Shown here: positions 8,392 through 17,446 of the stretch, in pieces
Position numbering within the stretch: position 1 is the first letter of the stretch
How the letters are laid out: each line of letters starts with the position of its first letter
Assembly: GCA_020632795.1 (NCBI GenBank)
Contig: JACKEV010000006.1
Coordinates: forward strand, 1,050,501-1,114,500
From: Alphaproteobacteria bacterium
GTDB lineage: Bacteria; Myxococcota_A; UBA796; CAJQPC01
Length of the DNA stretch: 64,000 nucleotides
Direction of reading: 5' to 3'
The notes under the pieces: generated by a model
What the model saw: only the letters and a program-made list of their open reading frames with translations
The model's database searches: none
What the model was told of the DNA's origin: nothing
Made by a program: the position numbers and the translations under genes

Positions 8392-8798
8392 CGGGAAGGC
8401 CGCCCCAGGGAGCCGACCGCCGTCACCCTGAGCGCGCCGGTCGGGTCGTTCATCGGTGGGACGTTGTGCGCATAGTCGAAGTCCGACGGCAGGGATCTGC
8501 TCGCCATTGGCGGCAGGCCGAGCGCGTCGGCGTCGAAGTCGCCCGAGACGACCACCGCCTCCACCACGTCGTCGAAGCGGATGCGGCTCGTGCGCGGCCC
8601 CGCTTGCGGGTCGTTCCACTTCACGTCGAGCCAACCAGCCTTGCGGAGCTTGGACACCGTGGCGGGCTGCCCCATCCCGTAACTGACCCAGGCCGCCACG
8701 ATCTGCCTTGCCAAGCTTCGGTCGCAATGCCGTGCCGAGTGTCGGAGCCAGTGGTGGCCCTCGGCCCCCGCAGCCTGCGGCTTCGCGACTTCATCCAC
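8388..8798 (-). CDS. Small probable DNA-binding partner of the HEPN-like gene
   Basis: A 136-aa protein from a GTG start preceded by GGAGG, chosen over an upstream ATG that lacks a ribosome site. Residues about 30-70 (QIVAAWVSYGMGQPATVSKL, then GWLDVKW) look like a winged-helix or HTH unit. The gene ends in GTGA overlap with the HEPN-like gene. It may be the antitoxin or regulator of that gene. No family is recognised. Confidence 0.6.
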   Translation of the reverse strand: MDEVAKPQAAGAEGHHWLRHSARHCDRSLARQIVAAWVSYGMGQPATVSKLRKAGWLDVKWNDPQAGPRTSRIRFDDVVEAVVVSGDFDADALGLPPMASRSLPSDFDYAHNVPPMNDPTGALRVTAVGSLGRPSR

Positions 8799-9048
8799 GG
8801 GGACCTCCTTGCACGCGCGGGCCGCTGACGATCCGCGTGAGTCTCCTCCTGCTTGTACCAGAGCGCGCGGTCGTTCGGATCTCACCAACCTCATGGCAGA
8901 GAGATTTGCGGGCTCGCGGCAAGGCTTCGATGACTATCGTGCCGCAACGGCCGTAGCACCCACCGGATCAGCCGGGCCCACATGTTAGAACCGGGCACCC
9001 ACCGGCCGGTGATCTGCACGGCCGCCGCCACCCCGGAAGATTCCCGCC

Positions 9049-11334
9049 ATGTCGAAGCGCAGCAAGTCCGCCACTACCGAGAACGAGCCGCTGGTCGTCC
9101 GCCGCGACCGCGACCGGATCTGGAGCCACATCCGCCAGAAGTGGCTGACCGAGAAGCCTGAGGAGCGTGTAAGGCAGGAGTACGTCTGCGTCCTTGTCAA
9201 CGAGTACGGCTATGGCCTCGACCAGATGGACGAGGAGCTGTCGATCACGGGGCGTGGATCGGGCCAGGCGCGGGCTGACATCGTGATCTGGCGGTCGGCG
9301 CAGGACAAGCGCGACCAGAAGTCCCCGCTGCTCGTGGTGGAGTGCAAGTCGGACAACGTGACGATCAAGTCCGAGGACTACCACCAGGGCGACAACTACG
9401 CGCGGATCGTGCTGGCTCCCTTCGTCGTTACCCACAACTCCCGTGAGACGAAGTTCTGGCGCGTCGAGAAGGACCGCATCCCCGGATGGCTGTCCGAAGT
9501 CGAGAACATCCCGAAGGCCGACGCCACGGACCAGCAGATCAAGGAGCTCCTCGCGCGCCTCAAGACCTTCCGCGAGGACGAGTTCGCCGACCTGCTGCAC
9601 AAGTGCCACAACGTGATCCGCAACGCGGAGCAGCGCGACCCGGCTGACGCCTTCGACGAGATCGCGAAGGTGCTGTTCGTCAAGGTCGGCGTGGAGCGGG
9701 ACCTGCGCGCCAAGCGCCAGGCCGACAACTTGTTCTCCACCGACTACTTGAGCCGGCTTCCTGGCGACAACCCGCTGGATCTGCTCTTTCAGGAGACGAA
9801 GCGTCAGTTCGCCAAGGACCGGATCTTTACCGACAACGATAGGATCAAGCTCAGGCCGGCGACGGGCCGCGAGATCGTCAAGCTCCTCGAGCGCTACAAC
9901 CTCTCGGACACGAGCGAGGACGTAAAGGGCATCGCCTTCGAGCGGTTCCTGGGCCGCACCTTTCGGGGAGAGATCGGCCAGTTCTTCACGCCGCGCAGCA
10001 TCGTCGAGTTCATGATCCGCATGATCGATCCGAAGGAGGGCGAAGTCGCGTGCGACCCCGCTTCGGGTTCCGGCGGCTTCCTCATCCGCTTCTTCGAGAT
10101 CGTGCGCGAAATCATCCATGCGCGTGCCGACGCGGAGTACCGAACGGTGGAGGAGGCTGTCGCTTCGCTACCGGAGGAGGAGCGGGCGCGGCGCTTGGTG
10201 GAGGCCGACAAGCTGCGACTTGAACAGCTCGACCAGTCGAGACAGGGCTCGCCCGTGTGGAGTCTCGCGAATCGGTGCATCTACGGGTGCGATGCCAACG
10301 AGCGGATGGCGCGCACCTCCAAGATGAACATGATCATGCACGGTGATGGTCATGGCGGGGTGCATCACCACAACGGCTTCCTGAATGTCAACGGCATCTT
10401 CGAGGGCAGATTCGACGTCGTGCTCACGAACCCGCCATTCGGCGCGAACGTGCCTGCGTCCGCCAAGGTCGAGCCGGGAGAGGTCCAAGTCTCTGACGAC
10501 CAGCGGCGCATGTACCGTCAAGCCTACGGCGCACAGTACGAGGAAGCGCAGCAGCGTGTGGAAGCTGCCGAGGGGAAGCCGATCGCCAGCTTGTTCCGGC
10601 TCCCCTACGGTGGAACCGACGATGACGGTGCGAAGGGTAAGCTCGGCAAGATCAAGACCGAGCTGTTGTTCATCGAACGCTGCCTCGACCTGCTCAAGCC
10701 CGGCGGCCGCCTCGGCATCGTCCTCCCCGAAGGCGTATTCAACAACCCATCGCTCGGCTTCGTTCGCGGCTTCACCGAAGATCGCGCATTTGTCCGCGCC
10801 GTGGTCAGCTTGCCGCAGGACACGTTCATGTCCTCGGGTGCATCGGTCAAGGCATCGCTCTTGTTCCTCCAGCGATTCACGTCCGAAGAGCAGGCGAACT
10901 ACGACGCGATGAAGGCCGCCGCTGATACGGAAGTACGCGCGCGCTACGCGCAGGAGATCGCGGCCGAGACGGCTCGCTTGGAGGCCGAGATCGCCAAGGC
11001 CCAGGCATCGCTGAAGCTGGCGAGGAAGTCCGGGTCCAAGGTCGAAGTGAAAGCGGCGCAGGAGGCCAGCAAGGAGGCGCAACGTTCGCTCAAGACCTAC
11101 CTGGCCGAGATGGAGGCCACCCAGGTCGCCGAGGCGCGGGCTCTCTTGAAGGAGCGGTTCGATTACCCGATCTTCATGTACGACGCGGCGAAGGTGGGCA
11201 TCACGGCGACCGGGGAACCGGACGACAACGAGCTGTACCCGAACGACCAACTGCCGAGCGGAATCACCAAGACCGCGCTCGAACACTACCGAGACTTCCT
11301 CGATCACCTCGGGGACCCGGATTTTTTCGTCTAG
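9049..11334 (+). CDS. BcgI-like fused nuclease-N6-adenine methylase (R-M subunit)
   Basis: A 761-aa protein. The N-terminal HsdR_N-type nuclease domain (about 20-130) carries a PD-(D/E)xK site: ADIVIW near residue 77, then VVECKSD near 98. The methylase domain (about 280-620) has the AdoMet motif DPASGSGGF near 336 and catalytic NPPF near 461. A coiled coil at about 620-700 precedes the C-terminus. The next gene is a specificity subunit. A cutting-plus-modifying subunit with a separate S subunit matches type IIB BcgI-like systems, which act on foreign DNA and mark self. It opens the plus-strand defence run. It could instead be a type I methylase with an accessory nuclease domain; no separate HsdR lies nearby. 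Confidence 0.85.
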   Translation: MSKRSKSATTENEPLVVRRDRDRIWSHIRQKWLTEKPEERVRQEYVCVLVNEYGYGLDQMDEELSITGRGSGQARADIVIWRSAQDKRDQKSPLLVVECKSDNVTIKSEDYHQGDNYARIVLAPFVVTHNSRETKFWRVEKDRIPGWLSEVENIPKADATDQQIKELLARLKTFREDEFADLLHKCHNVIRNAEQRDPADAFDEIAKVLFVKVGVERDLRAKRQADNLFSTDYLSRLPGDNPLDLLFQETKRQFAKDRIFTDNDRIKLRPATGREIVKLLERYNLSDTSEDVKGIAFERFLGRTFRGEIGQFFTPRSIVEFMIRMIDPKEGEVACDPASGSGGFLIRFFEIVREIIHARADAEYRTVEEAVASLPEEERARRLVEADKLRLEQLDQSRQGSPVWSLANRCIYGCDANERMARTSKMNMIMHGDGHGGVHHHNGFLNVNGIFEGRFDVVLTNPPFGANVPASAKVEPGEVQVSDDQRRMYRQAYGAQYEEAQQRVEAAEGKPIASLFRLPYGGTDDDGAKGKLGKIKTELLFIERCLDLLKPGGRLGIVLPEGVFNNPSLGFVRGFTEDRAFVRAVVSLPQDTFMSSGASVKASLLFLQRFTSEEQANYDAMKAAADTEVRARYAQEIAAETARLEAEIAKAQASLKLARKSGSKVEVKAAQEASKEAQRSLKTYLAEMEATQVAEARALLKERFDYPIFMYDAAKVGITATGEPDDNELYPNDQLPSGITKTALEHYRDFLDHLGDPDFFV

Positions 11335-11378
11335 GGCCCTGGAGCGTCGAGGCGGCCAAGGCCGCCGGCTCCAGGGCC
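11335..11378 (+). promoter_or_regulatory. Strong intercistronic hairpin between the R-M and S genes
   Basis: GGCCCTGGAGC (11335-11345) pairs with GCTCCAGGGCC (11368-11378). Nested inside, GGCGGCC-AA-GGCCGCC (11351-11366) forms a second perfect stem. The element fills nearly all of the 50-base gap and ends six bases before the S start. There is no T run. It could lower S expression or stabilise the upstream message. Confidence 0.65.
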
Positions 11379-11384
11379 TTCGCC

Positions 11385-12731
11385 GTGTGGTTTGCGGACC
11401 TGTACCGATGGGATCCCGCTAGTTTCGAGGACCTGATCTGGCATTGGCCGGCACGCAGTCTCGTGCCCATTGGGTCAGTGTTGCGCTACCGCCGGGAGAA
11501 GGTGAACCGGAGCAAGTTCGCGTTCGATGAACTCCAGCCAGTGACGATCCACTTCGACGGATCAATCTCCAAACGGCATGTCGAGCCGGGTCGCGCCTAC
11601 ACGATGGACTTGTTCCACGCGCGTGGTGGAGACCTCGTAGTGGCCAAGATCGACCTCAAGAACGGCGCTGTGGCGGTCGTTCCCTCCGATTGGTCCAACG
11701 TAGTGACCACAGGCCACTTCGCGGCTTTCGAGCCTGACCGGCGTCGCCTCGAACCTGAGTACCTGCGCCGAATCATTCAGGCGCCGTTCTTCAAGGATCA
11801 TCTTTGGCGCAACAAGGTGGGCGCCGAAGGGCGAAAGGAGGTCAAGCTCGACTTCTTCCTCTCGCTGCCGATTCCGCTTCCGCCCGTGGCGACCCAGCGG
11901 GCGATCGTGGCCTACTCGCGCGACGCACGAGCCGCTTGTGATGAAGCGCACGCCGCGGCCGATCGGTTGCTGCGGGACGCGCAGGCAGCATTCCTCGCGA
12001 GCCTGGGACTCGGTCTGCCAGACGAAACGCACCGTCCCAAGGTCATGGTGGCGCGGTGGCAGCAGGTCGAACGGTGGGGCGTCGCCTACAACCAAGCGGT
12101 GCGCGGTGGCCTCGACTTGCATGCCTCCCGCTTCGAGGTCGAGACGCTCGGCGAGCTTCTCACGGCGATGCAGTACGGCACGAGCACCAAGGCGAACACG
12201 AACGGCCAAGGCGTTCCGGTACTGCGGATGCCGAACATCAAGGACGGCGTGATCGACTTCACGGACCTGAAGCACGTTGTTCTGCGGAAGTCCGAGGAGT
12301 CCAGCCTCCTCCTCGGTGACGGCGACATCCTGATCAACCGCACGAACAGCAAGGAGCTCGTAGGCAAGTGCGCCGTGTTCCATGACACCGGCCGCTACGT
12401 CTTCGCCTCGTACCTGATCCGCCTCCAGGCGGATGCCAAGAAGGCGAACCCCGACTACCTCGCGGCGGTCATCAACGGGCCGCTTGGAAGACAGCAGATC
12501 GACGCCCTGAGCCGGCAGGCCATCGGCCAAGCGAACATCAACTCCCAGGAGATCCGCAGCCTGATGGTTCCGCTCCCGCCTCTGGACGTGCAGCAGGAGT
12601 TGGTGCGGCTGCTCAGCGACGCCCGAACCCGCGCCGACGCCATTCGCGCCGACGCCCAGCAACGCCACGACCAGGCGATGCAGGAGGTCGACGCGATGAT
12701 CCTCGGCACGATGCCGGTCCCGAAGGCGTAG
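11385..12731 (+). CDS. Restriction-modification specificity subunit (HsdS/BcgB-like)
   Basis: A 448-aa protein with two target-recognition halves. The first ends with LPIPLPPVATQRAIVAYSRDA near residue 180, and the second ends with LMVPLPPLDVQQELVRLLSDA near 405. Each is the conserved helix entry that follows a TRD. The second TRD includes MPNIKDGVIDF. The role is to recognise the bipartite DNA target for the preceding R-M subunit. The GTG start lies just after a large hairpin, so translation may be limited. The length is somewhat above the single-chain BcgB type. Confidence 0.85.
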   Translation: MWFADLYRWDPASFEDLIWHWPARSLVPIGSVLRYRREKVNRSKFAFDELQPVTIHFDGSISKRHVEPGRAYTMDLFHARGGDLVVAKIDLKNGAVAVVPSDWSNVVTTGHFAAFEPDRRRLEPEYLRRIIQAPFFKDHLWRNKVGAEGRKEVKLDFFLSLPIPLPPVATQRAIVAYSRDARAACDEAHAAADRLLRDAQAAFLASLGLGLPDETHRPKVMVARWQQVERWGVAYNQAVRGGLDLHASRFEVETLGELLTAMQYGTSTKANTNGQGVPVLRMPNIKDGVIDFTDLKHVVLRKSEESSLLLGDGDILINRTNSKELVGKCAVFHDTGRYVFASYLIRLQADAKKANPDYLAAVINGPLGRQQIDALSRQAIGQANINSQEIRSLMVPLPPLDVQQELVRLLSDARTRADAIRADAQQRHDQAMQEVDAMILGTMPVPKA

Positions 12732-12847
12732 CTGATGCCGCCGCGTACGCACATTCGCAGTCAGCCGACACGCCAATCTTCGCATCGGCTGTCCGCTTCC
12801 CTGCGATGCGGGCGTCTACCCCTTGCCCTCCACCGGAGCCCTCCACC

Positions 12848-15800
12848 ATGACCACGCCACGGACGCTTTGCGAAGGCCGCTACAAGGTCAAGGACGTGCT
12901 CGGACGTAGCGAGCACTCGACCGTGTACGAGTGCTACGACCCGGAGCGCGAGGAGCGGGTCGCGGTCAAGGTTCTCTCCGTCGCCGGGCCGAACCCGCAA
13001 ATCGCGCGGGAGATGTTCAAGCGCGAGGTCGGGGCGCTCAAGGGCTTCGAGCACGCGCACCTCGTGCAGATGCTCGACTACATGGCCGAGGAGGACGCCG
13101 GCCGGCTGAACATCGTGCTGGAGGTCGTGTCGGGCGGCACGACGCTGGAGGAGCTGATCGCCGAGGGAGCGGCGTCAACGCTGGCGTCCACGCTGCGCTG
13201 GCGGCTCGAACAGGCCCTCGGGCTGCTGCAAGTCCTCGTCCGCGCGCACGGGCGCGGCGTCATCCACCGCGACGTGAAACTGCGGAACGTGCTCCTCGAC
13301 CGCGAGCAGCAGCGCCTGAAGCTCGTGGACTTCGGCATCGCGCGCATCTTGGAGAACTACGGGCGGGGCGCGTCCGGCCAGACGCTCCGCGAGTTCTACA
13401 GCCGGCCGTTCGCAGCACCTGAGCAGGTGCTCCAGAAGGACACGTCCTTCCCGGCGGACCTGTACGCCTTCGGCGTGCTCCTCGCGTCGTTGCTCGCGTG
13501 GCGGCTGCCCGAGCCGGGGTTCGCCGCCGACACCCTCGGCGACTTCCTCGCCACGTTCCGGGCTGAGCACACGGACAAGGACGGGATCGCCGAGATCGAG
13601 GAGATCGTACGCGGCCTGCTCCGCAACGACCCGGCCGGGCGACCCAAGGCCGCCGAGGTCGAACGCGCCCTGCGTGTCGCGCTCGACGGGCTCATCGAGC
13701 GCACCCCCGTCCGCGTCATCCTCACGAACAGCCCGCGCCAGCGCGCCCGCTCCCTTGGCCTGACGACGAGCCTGCTGGACGACGTGAACCAGGGCCTCCG
13801 CGTGGTCTACGAGCCAGAGCGCGACGAAAAGTCGTGGTCGCTGATCTGCATCGGCCGCCAGGGGCAAGTCAGGCTGGTTCCCGACGAGGAGTGGGTCGGG
13901 AAGCTGAAGGTCGTGGACTACTACCAGCCACACCCGACCCGGCAGGCCCGCGATCGCGAGCACGCCGTCGCCGCCCCGTTCCTCTTGGTCGAAGGCGAAG
14001 GATCGGCCGAGGCCCTCATCGACTTCGCGTGGCAGGACCACCAGGCGCGCGAGCAGGAGCGCGCCGCGCAGGCTGAGCGCGACTCCATGCTGGAGATCGC
14101 GTCGTTCATCCTAAGGAAGCAGCGCGAGCGCCTGGAGTCGATCCGCGTCCGCTACACCCTCGACGACGAGGAGGACGAGCAGGACACGGAGCCGCCGAAG
14201 CTGGAGCCGTGGAAGCAGGCGCTCATGGCGTTGTCGAGCGGCCCTGCACCGAAGCCCGAGCGTCCGGCGAAGCTGCACGCGAAGTCGGGCGAGCTCCTCC
14301 GCGTGAAGGTGCTCGCCGTCCAGGCGGGCCGCGTTGAGGAGGCCACGCCGGACACCGAGGACGACGTGGTGCCCCCGGACTTCGGCGAGGTGATCGGTCC
14401 GGACAGCACGTTCTCCTACAACGGCAAGAGCGTGGGCACGGCCTACTGGTACGAGCACGGTGAGCGCGTGCTGACGCTCAAGCTCCAGCGGACGGTCACG
14501 CTGCCCCGCGAGGGCGAGTTGTCGTGCGAAGACGTGGCGCAGCGCACGTCGCTCGACCGACAGGACAGGGCCATCACCACCTTCCGGGCAGACGAGGCGG
14601 TAAACCCTCGGCTGCCGAAGCTGCTGATGACGCCCGAGGTGAACACCCTCGATGAGCGGCTCCCACTCGACCTCGTTCAGCCCGATCTGGAGCCGGCCGA
14701 GGACGTGGCCGACCTCGTGAGTCGTGCGCTGGCGGCGCGTGACCTGTTCCTCCTTCAAGGCCCGCCGGGCACGGGCAAAACCACCTTCATCACCGAGGTG
14801 ATCTGCCAGCTTCTCCGCAAGGACCCCTTCGCCCGCATCCTGCTGACCTCGCAGGCGAACGAGGCGGTGAACAACGCCGTGGACGCGGTGCGGGAGCAGA
14901 ACGACAAGCTGGGCGAGCGTTGGCGCATCGTGCGCGACCACCGGCAGGATCCCGGCCGGTCGGAGCCCAAGGGCTTCGACTACGATTTCGCCGCATGGGC
15001 GAAGGAGACGAGGGAGCGGTGCGCGGACGAGGCCGACCGCCTGCCCGAGAGGCTGGACGGGCCGCAGCGTGAGGCGGTTGCCGAGGCGCTGAAGAACTGG
15101 CGAGACAAGCTCTCCAAGATCCCCGACGTGCGCCAGGACTACGCCGAGTCGGTGCAGGTGTGGGCGATGACCCTCCTCCGCGTCCCGACGCTCTGGCAGA
15201 AGATGCGGAGCGTCCGGTTCGACTACGTGATCATCGATGAGGCCGCCCGCGCCACGACGGCCGAGATGCTCGTCGCGATGGTCACCGGAGCGCGCTTCCT
15301 CCTCGTCGGCGATCACCGCCAGCTCCCGCCCTTCTTCGACACCGAGACGAAGGTCGACCTGCGCGAGAACGAGATCGACGTGGAGCGCGCCTCCAAGTCG
15401 TTGTTCGAGGATTTGTTCGAACGGACGCCGCAGACGAACCGCGCCACGCTGCGGCGCCAGTTCCGAATGCACCGCTCCATTGGGAAGCTGGTCGCCGACC
15501 TCTACTACCCGGAGATCGGTATCGAGCACGGCGTGCCGGACGACAAGCGGACCCTGGGCCTCGCCGGGTTCAGCGGCGACCAGCGTGTGTTCTGGCTCGA
15601 TGTATCCGAGGGGCGTGAGCGGCAGACACAGGGCAGCACGAGCCGCTGGAACCACGAGGAGATCGTAGCCATCGAGCAGATGTTGACGGGGTGGGAAGGC
15701 GAGCTTCGCGCCAAGGGGATGAACTACACGGTCGGCGTCATCGCCGCCTACGACGACCAGCGGGCCAAGCTCCTCGACCGCATCCGACCGGACAACCCGC

Positions 15801-16072
15801 AGCGGTGGAAGGCACTTCGCATCCGCATCGACACGGTGGACGCCTTCCAGGGCAAGCAGGACGACATCATGCTCTACTCGATGGTCCGCGCGAACACGTC
15901 GGAGTTGCGGTTCATCGCCGACCGGCGGCGGCTCAACGTCGCCTTCTCGCGCGCCAAGCGCCTGCTCGTCATCGTCGGCCACCGCGACACGGCAAAGCTC
16001 CAGCCCGATCTGCACAAGGTGGTGGACGCCGTCCCGGCCAGCGCCGTGCTCGCGCCCAGGGGGAACGCATGA
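12848..16072 (+). CDS. mkoA: Mokosh type I MkoA-like protein: Ser/Thr kinase fused to SF1 helicase
   Basis: A 1074-aa protein. The kinase domain (about 8-285) is complete, with the ATP lysine in VAVKVL (about 40), catalytic VIHRDVKLRN (about 140), VDFGIAR (about 160) and APE. A middle region (about 290-600) has a charged segment. The C-terminal COG1112/UPF1-like helicase has Walker A GPPGTGKTTF (about 638), IIDEAARA (about 797), GDHRQLPPF, RQFRMH, DAFQGKQDD and NVAFSRAKR. This kinase-helicase fusion followed by a PLD gene is the layout of Mokosh type I anti-phage defence, where an RNA helicase is expected to sense phage transcripts and the PLD protein to act as effector (family knowledge). 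The stop overlaps the next start (ATGA). Confidence 0.85.
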   Translation: MTTPRTLCEGRYKVKDVLGRSEHSTVYECYDPEREERVAVKVLSVAGPNPQIAREMFKREVGALKGFEHAHLVQMLDYMAEEDAGRLNIVLEVVSGGTTLEELIAEGAASTLASTLRWRLEQALGLLQVLVRAHGRGVIHRDVKLRNVLLDREQQRLKLVDFGIARILENYGRGASGQTLREFYSRPFAAPEQVLQKDTSFPADLYAFGVLLASLLAWRLPEPGFAADTLGDFLATFRAEHTDKDGIAEIEEIVRGLLRNDPAGRPKAAEVERALRVALDGLIERTPVRVILTNSPRQRARSLGLTTSLLDDVNQGLRVVYEPERDEKSWSLICIGRQGQVRLVPDEEWVGKLKVVDYYQPHPTRQARDREHAVAAPFLLVEGEGSAEALIDFAWQDHQAREQERAAQAERDSMLEIASFILRKQRERLESIRVRYTLDDEEDEQDTEPPKLEPWKQALMALSSGPAPKPERPAKLHAKSGELLRVKVLAVQAGRVEEATPDTEDDVVPPDFGEVIGPDSTFSYNGKSVGTAYWYEHGERVLTLKLQRTVTLPREGELSCEDVAQRTSLDRQDRAITTFRADEAVNPRLPKLLMTPEVNTLDERLPLDLVQPDLEPAEDVADLVSRALAARDLFLLQGPPGTGKTTFITEVICQLLRKDPFARILLTSQANEAVNNAVDAVREQNDKLGERWRIVRDHRQDPGRSEPKGFDYDFAAWAKETRERCADEADRLPERLDGPQREAVAEALKNWRDKLSKIPDVRQDYAESVQVWAMTLLRVPTLWQKMRSVRFDYVIIDEAARATTAEMLVAMVTGARFLLVGDHRQLPPFFDTETKVDLRENEIDVERASKSLFEDLFERTPQTNRATLRRQFRMHRSIGKLVADLYYPEIGIEHGVPDDKRTLGLAGFSGDQRVFWLDVSEGRERQTQGSTSRWNHEEIVAIEQMLTGWEGELRAKGMNYTVGVIAAYDDQRAKLLDRIRPDNPQRWKALRIRIDTVDAFQGKQDDIMLYSMVRANTSELRFIADRRRLNVAFSRAKRLLVIVGHRDTAKLQPDLHKVVDAVPASAVLAPRGNA

Positions 16073-17394
16073 GCCTCGACCGCGCACGTCAACTGGTCGC
16101 CGAGGGCTTCGAGCGAGTGAAAGTCCAGGCCGTCGCGCTGCCGCACACGGTCTGGAAGGTGAGCATGGAGGTCGAGTTCGACCGCCCGCTGACGCTCGCC
16201 GAGGAAACGGTGCTTCGCCTCGTGAGCGCGGGCGTGCACGACCCCGGCGAGATGGCCCACCTGATGGGGCTCGATGCCGGAGTCATCGTCCCGGCGACGG
16301 TCGTGAATCTCCTCCAGCGGCAGTTGCTCGGCCAGGTCGAGCGCCTGGAGATCATGCCGCTGGGCCGCCAGGCCCTCGCCGATCAGCGCACGCGCCAGTC
16401 CAAGACCTACGACGTGGAGCTTCGCCACGACCCCTACACAAACACGTTCGTGTGGGGCTTCGACGGCGCGGAGTTGAAGGACGCTCGGCACGTCCGTGCG
16501 ACGCTGCACGTCCTGCCCAACGCGCACGAGTTGAAGCCGCTGGATGTGGAGGTCCGCCACGCTGAGGTCCAGACCCTCCTCGATCGCTTCGGCTTGCCCT
16601 TCGAGGACCGCGACACGCCGAAGGGCCAACGCCGCGCGCAGCGCGACATTATCCGCCTGACCGCAAACAGCAGCTACCAGGCATGGCGCGAGGCCACCCT
16701 GGAGGTCTGGTACAACGCCGAGCGGGACGAGTGGGACTGGCGACTGCTCTACGGTGGCGGCGAGAACCGCGAGATCTCGGCCGTGCTGCGCACGCTCCAG
16801 CAGGACGGGGTGGAGATCCTGCCCCTCGAGGCCGCGCCGCGCTTCGCGCCGCCCACCAGCGAGGTCGGCGCGGCGGTCCACGAGGTCGTGGAGGCCGCAC
16901 GCCCTCGGTCGAAGGTCATCCAGACTGAGGAGCACCGCGACGCACTGCGCGAGGCCATCCATGATGCCCGCCGGGAGTTGATCATCGTCTCCCCCTGGCT
17001 GACGACCGCCGCAGTCAACGACGAGCTCGTGTCGTGGCTCGGGAACGCCCTCCAGCGGCACCGCGACCTGCGCGTGGTCATCGGGTACGGCATCGAGCAG
17101 GACGACGGCACCAAGCAGGACCGTAAGGCGCACGACCAGCGCAACGCGCTGCGTCGACTGAACGGGCTCGGACAGCGCCACAAGGGGCGGCTCCGCACCG
17201 TAGAGATCGGCAACACCCACGAGAAGCTCGTCATCACCGACGGCCGAACGGCCATCGTCACCAGCTTCAACTGGCTGTCCTTCAACCCCCGTCCTGGCCG
17301 GGGCGTGCGGCGCGAGACGGGCATCCGCGTGGACGACCGCGAGGAGGTCCAGCGGTTGCGGGGCGCTCTGGCCGTGGCGCTGGGGTTGCGGTGA
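16069..17394 (+). CDS. mkoB: Mokosh type I MkoB-like PLD-domain protein
   Basis: A 441-aa protein. The N-terminal 280 residues are of unknown fold; a winged-helix-like segment near 45-80 contains VLRLVSAGVHDPGEMAHLMG. The C-terminal phospholipase-D domain (about 290-435) carries one clear HxK(x)4D motif, THEKLVITDG, near residue 383, followed by TSFNWLSFN. A single HKD motif implies dimerisation to form the active site. It overlaps the kinase-helicase gene by four bases (ATGA), supporting a two-gene Mokosh system. It is probably a nuclease rather than a lipase, by analogy to PLD nucleases such as DrmC. Confidence 0.82.
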   Translation: MSLDRARQLVAEGFERVKVQAVALPHTVWKVSMEVEFDRPLTLAEETVLRLVSAGVHDPGEMAHLMGLDAGVIVPATVVNLLQRQLLGQVERLEIMPLGRQALADQRTRQSKTYDVELRHDPYTNTFVWGFDGAELKDARHVRATLHVLPNAHELKPLDVEVRHAEVQTLLDRFGLPFEDRDTPKGQRRAQRDIIRLTANSSYQAWREATLEVWYNAERDEWDWRLLYGGGENREISAVLRTLQQDGVEILPLEAAPRFAPPTSEVGAAVHEVVEAARPRSKVIQTEEHRDALREAIHDARRELIIVSPWLTTAAVNDELVSWLGNALQRHRDLRVVIGYGIEQDDGTKQDRKAHDQRNALRRLNGLGQRHKGRLRTVEIGNTHEKLVITDGRTAIVTSFNWLSFNPRPGRGVRRETGIRVDDREEVQRLRGALAVALGLR

Positions 17395-17446
17395 CGCAGC
17401 ACCTTGGCATCGAACAGCGCGAGGGCAGCCGCCCGATGGAGCACAC

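Noticed and set aside
9049..12731. First R-M genes as a classical three-gene type I system
   Set aside because: There is no separate HsdR nearby; the nuclease motif is fused to the methylase, favouring a BcgI-like two-gene system.
14111..16087. 658-aa minus-strand frame
   Set aside because: Lies opposite the kinase-helicase gene, whose motifs are complete; no motif or start site supports the reverse frame.
12848..17394. Kinase-helicase plus PLD as DISARM or BREX
   Set aside because: No DUF1998 protein, PglZ or BrxC-like gene is present; the fused kinase and COG1112 helicase fit Mokosh type I.
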